Both the position numbers and the translations under genes were made by a program. Below, piece after piece: positions 1 to 10,935 of a DNA stretch of 64,000 bases. The stretch's first letter is position 1. Every line of letters starts with the position of its first letter. The stretch is from Trochalopteron elliotii. Taxonomy: Eukaryota > Chordata > Aves > Passeriformes > Leiothrichidae. Below the pieces are notes generated by a model, which saw only the letters and a program-made list of their open reading frames with translations, was not told where the DNA came from and ran no database searches. The stretch covers positions 1,492,657-1,556,656 of the forward strand of contig JANPWX010019821.1 of assembly GCA_024734555.1 (NCBI GenBank), given 5' to 3'.

Positions 1-1192
1 ATCAGGACCAGCACACCTTTTCCTTAACAAAAGCCTACTTACTACTTCTTATCTTTGTTACCTTTCAAATACTTACAGTATATTATTTGTTCCAAAACTG
101 ACTCCCAAGATTTAAGCTGCACACCAATTATTTTCCTCCCTCTTTTAAGAGACACTTGCCCTTTCCTGTAATCAGTAGGTCACTTCCCTTAAGTTCTCAA
201 GTATGACTGCCAGTGGCTCCAAAAATCTATTTCAGTGAGTTACTGAAGTTTCACAGAAAAAAGTTCATTCCATCCAGTAAACTGAAGAAAAAACTTGTGC
301 AAACACACTTCTCTCTCATCATGTGAAGTTGAGCTGTGTGCAGCTTACTTCTAACAATGAGAGACACTGGGCACCTGTTCGCAGTTTATCTTTTTAGTGA
401 CAGCTAGTATCAAGGGAAAGGACATTTAATTCCTGGACTTCCTGGTATCAGCCAGCAACAGCTCTTCTCACCAGAGGGTCTGATCACCACTGGTTTTGGC
501 TCCCACTCTTAAATAAAATAAGACAGGTTTCTTGTCAACTGGCATTCCACGTTACCAGCACCACACACAAGTTTTATTCTCTATATTCTTTGAAGCTTTA
601 TTTTTCTGCTTTACTTGCATTCAATAAAAATATTGTAGTACCGATGACTTCACCCTCCCTTAGGCTGTCCTTCCTGACATTTCAGTGCTTTGGGTTCATA
701 CTCTGATTATTAGTACCAACTGCCCACAGGGAACTTAAATATGTATGAAGAACCAGACTTATATTATTGCTGTACTAAGTACTCACAATACTGACACGAT
801 GTTGCTTTCTTCATTAAGACACATCATTAAAAACCTCATTGGTAGCTCCAAAAGTCTTACCCTGTTATCAGACTGAAAGATCTCTTACCAGCCTTGACAG
901 ATTCCATCAAATTGTACAAGGAAAACAACAAACAGGGACACTACACAGATGATGCAATCTACTTACTCCTACCAACCACTGGCTAAACTACAAAGTTTTA
1001 TAAAACAAGTTCTGTATTATTTGCTGTAACAATTCATCTGAAGTGCTACAAGTACAGTGCAGACAATAGTTTGTAATACATGAGAGAACAAAACCACTAT
1101 TTTACTTTAATAGTGAATCTTGAAATTTTACTTTTCATTAACACCAGTAGGAAGCTACTTTACTATGTAAAAACAAAGAAACATGCGATTAC
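1..1192. other. Presumed intron or downstream part of the left-edge gene
   Basis: AT-rich sequence with no convincing exon on either strand. It lies downstream, on the minus strand, of the coding exon at 1193-1719, so it is probably intron of that gene. A few minus-strand AATAAA-like hexamers occur near 550-630, but nothing shows that they are used. Confidence 0.4.
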
Positions 1193-1719
1193 CACAACTT
1201 CCTTTCTGCATGTCTGGCACATCCTTGCTCATTAAATCTTCCTGAAGTTGTCGTCTTACGTTTCTGTTTCCAGCACCTTCCACCGTGTGAAAAGAGTCCT
1301 TTCTTGTCCTGCCATGCCCAGGAATCCAGGCAGCAGAACGGTACTCTCTCCAATTGTCAGAAGTGCCATGGTGCTCATCAGATATCCACTTCCTTATTTG
1401 GTCTCTCTGGATATCATTTAACTTTGACCCTTGACTGTAAGTTGTGTTTTTAAGTGAATTTGGGCTACTCAAAACACTTCGTGGCCCTCGCCTGGGACTG
1501 CTTCCATAAGGACCTGGAGTTCCCTTTTTCTTTTGCAGGCTGGTATCTGTTTTATTGCTATAGCCACTTCCATATTCATCCATGACTTGGCAGTCTTTCT
1601 GTAATGAACTTTCTTTTAATTCTTCCAGATGCAAAATTTCCTGTTCCTTATTTTGTTTGGCAGAGCAAGGTTTTGCAGCATCTCCCATGGTTATTGCTGT
1701 TCAATTTAGTGATTCCCAC
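1193..1719 (-). CDS. First coding exon of an unrecognised protein gene
   Basis: This is the clearest coding exon in the window. The minus strand shows a pyrimidine-rich acceptor ending in TTTCTAG just above 1719, then 31 bases of leader containing an in-frame TGA, then ATG at 1688 in a good context (AACCATGG). About 165 codons stay open to a likely donor, G|GTAATC, at 1192; the frame would otherwise stop at 1155. The predicted N-terminus (MGDAAKPCSAKQ) is hydrophilic and rich in K, S, E and Q. It has no signal peptide or membrane segment and includes a basic, proline-containing patch (GPYGSSPRRGPRS, near residue 60). It resembles the disordered N-terminus of a large scaffold, centrosomal or nuclear protein, but I recognise no family. 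The in-frame stop before the ATG fixes this as the first coding exon. The rest of the gene lies beyond the left edge. Confidence 0.65.
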
Positions 1720-2949
1720 CTAGAAATCAAAAAGTTAAAAGCTGTATTTTAAAATCAATCAAGGAATGAACACTGGGTATTAATTGCTATGGAAATCTCA
1801 ACAATCAAAGTCCTGGCTTGAACCAAGGCAAGAAAAGGCAGTCCAAAACTCAGCTAGGTCTCTTCTCTTAGTATGTCTTTAACACCTATAGGTAGTTCAT
1901 AAAATGCAGAGATGTCCTGTGGCTTTTCCTGCACTGAGGTCTAGATGCCTTTAGGATAGATAGAACATTTTAAGAGTCTACATCAGTCTCAGCTCAGTAT
2001 AGGAAAGCTTTGAAAGAATGGATGAAGGAGGCAAAAACGAGGATGGCCACAAGGCCATTCTACATATCAGAATATTTCTCTTTGCCCACAGTAGACATGT
2101 TCACCTTGTTAAGAATGAAATTGATGATCATCGGAGGACACTGAGACGCAAAAGCTAAGCTGCAATCTAACTATCAGGCAAGTATGATATAATGACTTAG
2201 AAACAATGTGCACTCTGCACATTTTAGTCAGACCACCAGTGTGAGGTCTCACGTTACTCAGTATTAAGCACTCCAATTTCATATTATTTCAGCACTGTCC
2301 GAAACATCTGGATCACTGAATTTCTTGCATACCCACCCCCCTTTCCTTGGTTACCTCCATGTTCTTTTTGCAAAACACTTCCACAGAGCTCTATCTCCAA
2401 TGTTGCCAATAAGCCATGTGGATTGTGAAAGGGGAATTACAGGAAGAGACTGTGTGGAAACATTTTAAGTGGCAGTGGTCTCATCAACACTGAATGTTTT
2501 ATGATTTAAATACAGACACACACAACCAAACAAAAAGATTTTCTCATTCAAAATACGTGTAGGTGCTTAAGGATGCAGATAAAGCTGTAAAGAGATGTAA
2601 AGAGTGCTTTCAAGCACCTAAACATCACAAAATGCCCTTCTGTTGCCATTAATATGGGAGTAGAATACCTGTTTCTTTATTTTTTTAAGTTCTGTAGGCC
2701 ACAAAGGCACTCTTAAGCATCTCAGTGTCTGCATTTTATAGGCCTGATGCTTTAGTGTTTATGGCCCTCTTAAGATGAAGATAGTTTTTTGGTCCCACAC
2801 AAGCAACAAAACAAACAGGACTCCAGGCCTAAAGACCAGAATTCTTACCCAGTTATGTACATCTAAGAAAATGCAGCTGCTCCAGCTAAGAGCAGAAAGA
2901 AAGGTTTCAAATGCACAAAGTGCACTTGCTTACTATTTGAGGCAAGAAA
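1720..2949. other. Probable first intron of the left-edge gene
   Basis: AT-rich sequence between the CpG island and the first coding exon. No coding exon or recognisable repeat was found. Minus-strand donor-like sites lie near 2834 and 2930, just inside the CpG-island edge, and could end a non-coding first exon. This is position-based inference only. Confidence 0.35.
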
Positions 2950-4125
2950 CGCCGTCAAACCCGAATTTCCGTGACCTATACCCAGCCTGTATTAAGAGTT
3001 ATCCCAAGAAGCGACGCCCACACCCTGCCGCCAGGCTGGATGACGACACCTCCCTGCACTGGAAGGAAGCAGAAAAGTCAAAGTTTACATTCGCCTCCGG
3101 CTCCCAGCCACGACTGGAGGTGCGATCCTGGCGTGGGCAGGGGGCTGCCCTGGGGGTCAGGGGCATCGCAGACGGGCAGGAAATGGTTGCCAGCGGGGCC
3201 AGCAGCACCAGACAGCGCCGGCCAAGTTGCCAGCGGCACAGGGCGCAGGTGTTACGATGCCGGCGCAGGAAACACACTGCGTGCGCCAGAGCTCCCTTGC
3301 CCCCACGCCGCAGCTCCCGGCTCGCTCCTCCTCGCCTTCCCACAGGCTAACGAAGGGCCTCGTCCCTCTCCTGTCGACCCCCGATCCCGGTGGAGGGACT
3401 GTGGCGCAGCATAACCCAAACCTGCCGCCTCAGCCGGACACAGCCGGCGAGCAGAGGAGCGCGGCAGGGCCAGGCAGGGAGTGAGAGATGTAGAGAGGGG
3501 GAGAGGGAGGCAAAGGGGCGGGCGACGGGGACAGCACGCCGGTGGACGGGGCAGCCGGACGGGACAGCCCCGGCNNNNNNNNNNNNNNNNNNNNNNNNNN
3601 NNNNNNNNNNNNNNNNNNNNNNNNNNNNNNNNNNNNNNNNNNNNNNNNNNNNNNNNNNNNNNNNNNNNNNNNNNNNNNNNNNNNNNNNNNNNNNNNNNNN
3701 NNNNNNNNNNNNNNNNNNNNNNNNNNNNNNNNNNNNNNNNNNNNNNNNNNNNNNNNNNNNNNNNNNNNNNNNNNNNNNNNNNNNNNNNNNNNNNNNNNNN
3801 NNNNNNNNNNNNNNNNNNNNNNNNNNNNNNNNNNNNNNNNNNNNNNNNNNNNNNNNNNNNNNNNNNNNNNNNNNNNNNNNNNNNNNNNNNNNNNNNNNNN
3901 NNNNNNNNNNNNNNNNNNNNNNNNNNNNNNNNNNNNNNNNNNNNNNNNNNNNNNNNNNNNNNNNNNNNNNNNNNTCACCTCCGCCCCGGCCTGTCCCGCG
4001 CCGCCCTGCCCCGCCGGGCTCTGGCGAGGCACCTCCAGCTAGGTGAAGGCGGAGACGGTCTGGCTCTGAGTGGGCTGGGAAAGCATACCTGGCCGAGCAC
4101 CGATCTGTCGTGTCTTTGCCAAGGG
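2950..4125 (-). promoter_or_regulatory. CpG island, likely promoter of the left-edge gene
   Basis: GC content and CpG density rise sharply here compared with both flanks, with frequent CG dinucleotides from about 2950 to the gap and again from 3975 to about 4125. It lies upstream of the minus-strand first coding exon at 1193-1719, the expected place for a promoter and non-coding first exon. A minus-strand donor-like site (CCAG|GTATGC) is at about 4088. The several overlapping open frames here on both strands are a by-product of GC richness and few stop codons, not evidence of genes. The island is broken by an assembly gap, so the transcription start cannot be placed. Confidence 0.7.
3575..3974. 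other. Assembly gap of 400 N
   Basis: A run of exactly 400 N inside the CpG island. GC-rich promoters are often missing from bird assemblies, and the true length may differ. Confidence 0.99.
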
Positions 4126-4130
4126 TTGCG

Positions 4131-4626
4131 TACGGTCTATGCTTAAACCTCCTGTCATGGTGACTCCACCACCTCCCTGGGGAGGCCGTTGCCACGTCTA
4201 ATCACCTTTTCTGTGAAGAAATTAGTCCTGATCTACAGCCTAAGCCTCCCGTACTGCAGCTTGAGGCTCTGCCCTCTTGTCCTGTCATTTGGTGCCTGTG
4301 AAAAGAGGCCGACCCCCACCTGGCTGCACCCTCCTTTCAGGCAGTTGTAGGGAACAGAAAGGTCTCCGCTGAGCCTGATCCTGGCGAGACACCTCCAGCT
4401 CCCTCAGCTGCCCCTCACTGGCCTTGTGCTGCAGACCCTAGCCCAGCTCCACTGCCCTCCTCTGGACATGTTCCAGCACCTCAGTGCCCTTGCAGTGAGG
4501 AGCCCAAATATGAACACAAGATTTGAGGGGCAGCCTCACCAGTGCCCAGCACAGGGGGACAGTCGCTGCCCTAGTCCTGCTATTGCTGATACAGGCCAGG
4601 ATGCCGTTGGCCTTCTTGGTCACTGA
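4131..4626 (-). mobile_element. CR1 LINE, 3' part, minus orientation
   Basis: The minus strand encodes the end of a CR1 ORF2 with several substitutions: [10 protein letters not shown], then ALVRLPL and [10 protein letters not shown], the conserved run leading to the ORF2 C-terminus. The lower-coordinate part matches the CR1 3' region (loss of 'Cys-rich' coding, then the untranslated tail). The usual terminal ATTCTATG-type repeats are not visible, so the copy is probably clipped at its 3' end. It begins within a few bases of the CpG island. The copy is non-functional. Confidence 0.85.
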
Positions 4627-5369
4627 GGAGTTGAATCATATACATTGCAGTCATCTCCCACAACATAAGTACCTAATTTACTGGCTTGTTGAAAAGGGTC
4701 TCTTTCTACCATGCTTTTGCATTCATATTTATGGAAAAGAGGGACTCAATAAACTTTATGAGGTGGTCCTCGTAAGAATTCACCTTCCCATTCCCATTGA
4801 AATTTCCTGAGCAAAATGTGTACAAGTATATAGGTTTTGAAGATAGGTAGGTAGCAGAGACTTCCGGGAATAATTCATGGTACCTTTCCAAGACAGGAAC
4901 TTACAGCCTACTGCTTCTCATTAACAGTTGGATCTGGCCATTTATACCCAAAACAAACTTGGCCAAATGTGGTGTCCTTCTCCAGCTTCTTGTGCGTCTC
5001 CAGACTACTTGCTGGTGGGGTAGTATGAGGAGCAGAAAAGGCCTTGATGCTAAGTGCTACTCAGCAGTAACTAAAAGATCTCTGTATTACCAAAACTTTT
5101 TCGGGCATACATCCAAGACATTGTCCCCATACAAGCTACCATGAAATCTAGCTCCACTCCAGCCCAAACTACAACATTTTCCAGCAATTATCCCATATCG
5201 TTTATGTCATGTTAAGATCCCACTTTATCAAATACCTACTTCCCTTTCAAATGTTTGTGAAATGTCCATGATTACCCACAAAATGCTCATTGTGTTTATT
5301 TGGTTTATGACTTTGTGCTCCATATGTTGTGGTCGTTACTCAGGATGGGAGAAGTAGTGTGTTTCATGG
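4627..5369. other. Unassigned sequence between CR1 and ERV
   Basis: No exon, RNA gene or recognisable repeat found on either strand. Confidence 0.3.
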
Positions 5370-5830
5370 AGTCATTTGGCACCTAAGGCAGCTCTGGTCA
5401 GGTCACTGCTGCACTCACACTGTGTGTGGAAAATCACACTGTGGAAAGCCAGTGTCCACAAAGAAGACAGAGGAGTCCTGCAACTTTATTTGAGTCCACT
5501 GGGGCATACATCAGGTTTCTTTCTGGAGGTTTTGGAGGATGCAGCTTCCTTTTATCCTAAACTCCCAGCCACATGCTGCCCTCTTCCTATTCCCGTTGGC
5601 TGAGGAACGAGGAAGGTACAGGCTTCCTGAACTGCTTACCACATACTCCCCACCTTCAACATGTCATTTTCCTCCAAAAGTCAGAGGCTCAGGCTATCTG
5701 GGTTCTGCAGCACACTTGATCCAGATCCATTTGGGTTTGGCTCTTCACCCGCATCTCATTTAACACCCAGCTTGTAGCCTGAGGTGCTAGGTGTGCACTG
5801 GGCATCTACTTTCAAGAGCCAGTCTCTCTG
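5370..5830 (-). mobile_element. Probable LTR of the neighbouring ERV, minus orientation
   Basis: On the minus strand a TATA-like box (GGATAAAAGG, 5548-5557) lies about 60 bases upstream of an AATAAA signal (5485-5490), the usual U3-R layout of an LTR. It sits on the 3' side of the minus-strand pol relic at 7.2-10.9 kb, where a 3' LTR is expected. Its upper end (5732-5811) carries a sequence that recurs inverted at 6681-6764. Exact TG...CA ends and a target duplication were not found, so the borders are approximate. Confidence 0.45.
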
Positions 5831-5880
5831 GGTTTTGTAACAAACCTGTCACTTGAGGTTAATAGAGACATTAAGACCCA

Positions 5881-5943
5881 TTTCAAAGACATTAGCACCC
5901 ATATCCTCAGCCATCAAATTGTTTCAAAGATATTAGCACACAT
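5881..5943. repeat. Short direct repeat pair of 22 bases
   Basis: TTTCAAAGACATTAGCACCC at 5881 recurs at 5922 as TTTCAAAGATATTAGCACAC, two differences over 22 bases with a period of 41. It is probably a local duplication in ERV-derived or flanking sequence. Confidence 0.7.
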
Positions 5944-5989
5944 CTTTTCCTGTCAACAGCTTCTTATGATGTTCATCCTTCTTTGTTTC

Positions 5990-6680
5990 AGGTAGTTTCT
6001 GCTGTAGGGCTTTCTGTAACACCCAATAATATAATATTATTAATAAATAATATTAAATTATTTACAATAATTTAATAGTACATCCATTACATTCTCCAGC
6101 CCTGGTCCTTTGGGTCTAGGCTGTAAATTTTAACATGACAATGAATTCCTGCTCTGTCTCTAGCTTTACTAGCAGCAGGAGGTTTCTGCTATAATACCTT
6201 CAATAGGTGGCAGCCATAGCAGTGGTGGTATACAGTGTTGATAACACTGCTATCTTGCAATTCAAATAGTGAATTATTTTCACTCAGGATTAAATCACCT
6301 TGAGGTACACATTGCACTTGCCCATCTTTCTGCATTTATCAAGTCCAACCAGGTGCTTGAGCAAAAACCATCCTATGAATAGTCTTACCCTTTCCTGAAG
6401 AAGGAATAATGGTTTCTTTTAGTCAGTTTCTCCCATGCATTGTTTGGATCTTTTCTTCCGCAATGCACAGAGACCTTGATTCGGCAGGGCCAGGCCAAGT
6501 GACAGATGCTCTAATGTTAACTAGCCAAGTGTCTTCTGCTAAATTTGTTTCACAATGCTTGAATGTACGTCCTGGTTACAGGAGAAGAATGCCAGTTCAC
6601 CACTATGTGGGTGTTACCAAACAGACTATTCTACTGTCCTCTACACTATTTCTGACAACTGTTAATGATTTCTTGTTTGC
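5990..6680. other. AT-rich segment between the two inverted ERV-related copies
   Basis: Begins with a very AT-rich stretch (about 6025-6080, built from TAATA and TTAAT words) and continues with sequence I cannot assign. It separates the inverted copies at 5732-5811 and 6681-6764. Confidence 0.3.
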
Positions 6681-6764
6681 AGTAGATGCCCAGAGCACAC
6701 CTGGCACCTCAGGCTACAAGCTGGGTGTTAAATGAGATGTGGGAGAAGAGCCAAACCCTGTGAG
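6681..6764 (+). repeat. Inverted copy of the 5732-5811 sequence
   Basis: Read on the opposite strand, this segment matches 5732-5811 from GGGTTTGGCTCTT through TTTAACACCCAGCTTGTAGC to GGGCATCTACT, with about five differences in 80 bases. The similarity ends abruptly on both sides. It could be a piece of a second ERV copy in the other orientation, or an inversion inside the ERV 3' region. The apparent minus-strand reading frame across 6709-7047 starts in integrase-like sequence and runs into this copy, so it is not a real gene. Confidence 0.75.
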
Positions 6765-7159
6765 GAGGGGAGTGTTTCTTTTTCTTCATGAATGGCTCTG
6801 CAGTGCCAGCTCCTCCTGGGGAAGCACCAGCACAGTCCCGCCGATCCTGAGGGGGTCCTCTCTGCGAATGGGCCATAATGGACTCAGTGGCACTAGGAGA
6901 ATAAGCAGCATTGTGAAACTGCCTGCCCTGGGGGACGTACTGAGCATTCCCACATGAACCCAACTGTGTATAATCTTGGTGTTTGGGATTTGGGACCCCC
7001 ACTACCCCTGGACGGATCCAGAGGAGGACCACCACTTTTGACTGCAACCATCACTTCAGCAGGACTGCAGTCACCACTTGATAGACTGCGACCATCACCT
7101 TGGCCAACAGGATGCCAGGTTGTAGTTGACTTTATGGGTCTAAGCTAATTTTTATGTGT

Positions 7160-10100
7160 ATTATTGCATTATTGTAATCTTTCTATTAAATTGTAACTCT
7201 GACCTGAAATCTCTTTTAAGATAATTGGGTGGACTTCATTTCTCCCACCGGTTTACTTTCAAACCAGCTGAATGTCCCAACACCTACTACTCAGTGTAGT
7301 TTTTAACAGCCATTCAACCTTCTGGAGGCTGGGGCATAACAGGGAATATGATCACCTGGTTGATGTCGTGCCCCTTGGCCAGGCTACAAGTTTGCTTCAG
7401 GAAGAAGTCCTTTCTGTCACCATCAAACTTGCTCTTTAAGGCCCAAAACAATAATCCAGGCAGTGGCATGGGTCACAGGGTATGTTTCTAACCATTCAGT
7501 AGTCACTTCCATCACTGTAAGCAGATGGTGCTTGCCATGGCAAGTTCATGGTAGTCTGATATAATAAGTCTGCCAGGCTTCCCTGTATTGGTATTTCAGC
7601 CATCATTGTCAATATTAATTGACAATGCTTTAGCTCTTGGCCTATTTAATTATGGTGCACTCTTTGGATTCATGGATAACCTGTGCAATGGCATCAGTGA
7701 TCAAGTCACCATTCCCGTTTGTATGTTTCTTCTCTTTCTACATATTCTGATAGATCATGTCATATGTAATAGATGTGATTATAAATTCATGCAATTAAAA
7801 CATAGAAGGAAGTTATAGCAGATGATAGAATGTATATTTTTTATAACCCTGTGAGTATAAAAAGTAACCTTGATTCCTAGACTGGGACCAGCGTTCACTA
7901 AATACTAAAACATACTTTGTATACAAACTAACATCTCAATTTACACCAGAAAGGAGGGTGGCTTGCCAGGATGTAGCTCCTTGAGCTAATCAGATCTTGG
8001 GCACCCGGACCATCAACCCACCATCAACCCACCATCAACACATCGACACCCATTTCGAGGGTGGACCCTGCATTTGACGACATCATCATCCCAAAGGAGG
8101 ATTCCTGGAAGGTCCTTTCAGACTCAGCCCAGCACCGAGAAATCTGTTCAAGGTTCATCATCAAGTGAAAGACTGGGCTTAAATTTGAAAAACACAATAC
8201 CTCTACTGCCGGGAGGCACAAAATGCAGTATAAGAACTTGGACTCAAACCCCAGCAAATTGTGGAACAGTGCGAGATAGCAACCCTGCTGTCAGTCGGCT
8301 GTTTCACCCAACATTCGAATGTTGTTCCCTCTGGCTGTCCCAGATAGATTTAAAATGGAAAAATAAAACTTATTATTTTTCTGTCCGATTGGCTAGTTGA
8401 TCATTTATAACATCATATATATGTGATAGTTCACCCTTATATTCCCAATCCAGATCCATCTGAGTCACTTCCATTTTAGCAGCCTGGTTCACCTGCTTAT
8501 TGTTTTGATGTTCTGCAGTGGCAAACTCTTTGCATTGTGAACACTTATGTGATGTACTTTTACAACCAGGTTCACCACATGAGTAACAGTATCTCGCTGC
8601 AATTCAACAGCCTAGATGGGTTTAATTCTGCTCTGCCACCTGCTCTGCTTTCATTGCTGTAGCCACCCCTGGAGCATTTGCCACAGTCCATGTGTTAGTG
8701 CAGAGATAAAGTAGTGGTCACTTTTCTCTTTCAGCAGTGTCTAAAGCCAGCTGGAGTGCTTTCTCTTATGCAGACTGACTCAGTTTACCTTGTCCATCAG
8801 CAGTTTCTGCAACTTAGTACATAGCACAGCAGCTTTCCACCTTTAATATTTTCCCATAACATGACAGGATCTCTCTGTAAACAAGGCATGTTGGTTCATT
8901 TTCTGGTAACTTACTGTACAGTGGAGTCTCTTAGGCATGAGTCACCTCCTCTAGAGACTCCAAAATTTTGGCCCTCTGTCCACTCTGTGATCACTTCCAG
9001 GACTCCTGGTTGGTTAAGACTTCTCATGAGAACCCATTGGGTTATCAGTGTGACTCACTTAGTCATGTCACACCAGTTGCATGATGTGTAGAGGGGAGTC
9101 TCCTTTTGAACATTCAGAGCAGCATGGGCAATCAAAATTACACCAGAAGGCACTATGCTTCATTACCAATTGGTGTCTTGAATTGCTTTATAGACTGCTA
9201 GTATTTCTTTTTCAGCTGGAGTGCAATGGCCTTCAGATCCTCGAAATTCCTAGCTTCAAAACCCTAGGGTCAACTGTGAGTCTCTCTGAGAGCTTTCTGC
9301 CAGAGCCTCCATGTAGGGCCATTAACCATGGCTGAGGTATAAAGCACATTTTCATTATCTTGTCCTCTTCAGACAGCATGAGCTGTCTCCTACTGGATTT
9401 GTTCAAAGGGTTGCTCAGGGCCCAGTCAAAGTTTTTCTTATGGGTCACGTGATAGAGAGGGCTTGTAATCAGGCTGTAACCCAGAATATGCATTCTCCAG
9501 AAACCCACAACACCCAAGAGTTTGCGTTTCTTTTTTGTTAGTTGGTGAAATCATAGCTGTTACAGTAGTTATCATATCCATTGAGACATGATGCCTATCT
9601 TTCCATTTTATTCCTGCAAACTGAATTTCCTGTGCAAGTACTTTGACCTTAGTTTGTTTCATAGCAAAACCTGCTTTCAAGAGGATTGGCATTAATGTTC
9701 TTCCCTTCTCATATGTTTCCTTTGTGTTGCCCCACACAATGATGTCATTAATATATTGCAAGTCTTCAGAAGCCTCATGTTCTTTGAGTCCAGTCTGGAT
9801 CTGTCTGTAACAACTGTTAGGTCTATGTTTCTGCCCTTGGAGCAGTTGATTTGAGATGTACCAGGTACTCCTCCATGTGAAAACAAACTGTGGCCTGCAC
9901 TCTGCTGTCAAAGGGATCAAGAAAAATGTATTAGTGGTATCAGTGGTGGTATATGATTTGGCTGCCTTTGATCCCAGTTCCTATCGGAGTTCTAGTATGT
10001 CTGATAGGGCACCATGCAGTGGCAGCGTGGCTTCATTTAAGACATGGCAGTCCACTGTTAGCCTCCACTTTTTGCTACATTTTTGATCTGACCTGGAGGG

Positions 10101-10935
10101 AGTTATTAAAAAGTGAATGAGTCTTACTGGTGAGTCCTTGGCTCTCCAGTCACTGGATCAGGTTATGTATGGGTACCACAGAGTCTCTATTGGTTCAATA
10201 TTGTAGGTGATACATTGTCTCAACACCTGCTGTTCTCTAACTTGCAGCAACCCCACAATGGAAGCATCCTCTGATTGACCAGGCAATCTAGACAGCTGTT
10301 TAATTGTCTCTGTACTCAAGGTAGCTGTACCGAAAGGTCACCAGTACCCTTTTGGATCCTTGAAATACTCTCTCCTGAGATACTCTGTGTCAAGGACACA
10401 TGGATCTCTGGGCTGGTCACAGTTGCTGCTTGTAAGATAAGCTTACCTCAGCCTCCAAAATTGACAGTTCTTAGGATCCTTGCATCACTCCAGAAGCAGA
10501 GACGGATTCTGCCTCTTTGTAATCCACCTCTGGTGGTTTTGATATACTGATATACCAGTGTCCAGTAGAGCTTTAGACTCCTCTGAGGGTGATGTTACAG
10601 GCCATTGAATGCATACAGTCCAGTAAAACCAGTTGTCCTCTGCCTGGCTGAAGGCAAGGCCCCTCTATTCCTGCTTGATTTTTGTAACTGCAAAACAAAA
10701 GTCCTTTAATCAGGGTCAAAAGTAGAATCAACCCTTCTACTTGGCTCAGCAGACACAGGGACAGTAATTGTCCTGGTGAATGCCTTTTGGCTGTTGCTTT
10801 TCCTTCCAGTACCCCTAGTCTCCAAGTAGGTTTAGTGTCCTACTTACACATATCCCTCCTCTTATCACGCAGGAAGAACTGCAGAGTTCTATAGTGTGTG
10901 TATACTGGTACCCTCTCCCTTGAACAACAACAGAA
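7160..10935 (-). mobile_element. Decayed endogenous retrovirus, protease to integrase
   Basis: A minus-strand relic read from high to low coordinates. The protease active-site motif LLDTG is encoded at 10551-10571. The RT core follows at about 9440-9920, with the catalytic YxDD box changed to YIND at 9744-9755. The RT connection region (PAEKEILAV) lies at about 9185-9240, RNase H remnants at about 8430-8750, and the integrase zinc-binding region (DAIAQVIHE) at about 7690, followed by the integrase core. Multiple stops and frameshifts break every domain, so it cannot be active. A separate 556-bp element is inserted at 7848-8403 between RNase H and integrase. Gag is missing: a CR1 begins at 10936, where gag should start. 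The domain order is that of a retroviral pol. I cannot place it firmly in an ERV class. Confidence 0.85.
7848..8403 (+). mobile_element. 556-bp element inserted in the ERV pol, probably a solo LTR
   Basis: The ERV pol frame is interrupted between RNase H and integrase by this segment. Both flanks carry TTTATAAC (7840-7847 and 8404-8411), an apparent 8-bp target duplication. The plus strand has a TATA-like TATAAG near 8230 and an AATAAA near 8364, and ends with TTGATCA, which suggests LTR-type signals. A 12-base unit (CCATCAACCCAC) is repeated about three times at 8009-8040. Retroviral duplications are usually 4-6 bases, and 8 bases is more typical of hAT DNA transposons, but no terminal inverted repeats are visible. 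LTR is preferred, not proven. Confidence 0.6.

Noticed and set aside
2775..4195. Many overlapping open frames of 60-280 codons on both strands
   Set aside because: They lie in the CpG island and several run through the N gap. GC-rich sequence has few stop codons; none has protein-like composition or splice context.
6709..7047. 112-codon minus-strand frame as a separate gene
   Set aside because: It starts in integrase-end sequence and runs into the inverted 80-base ERV copy, so it is a by-product of decayed retroviral sequence.
8074..8400. 108-codon plus-strand frame
   Set aside because: It lies wholly within the inserted LTR-like element and is serine-rich without motifs.
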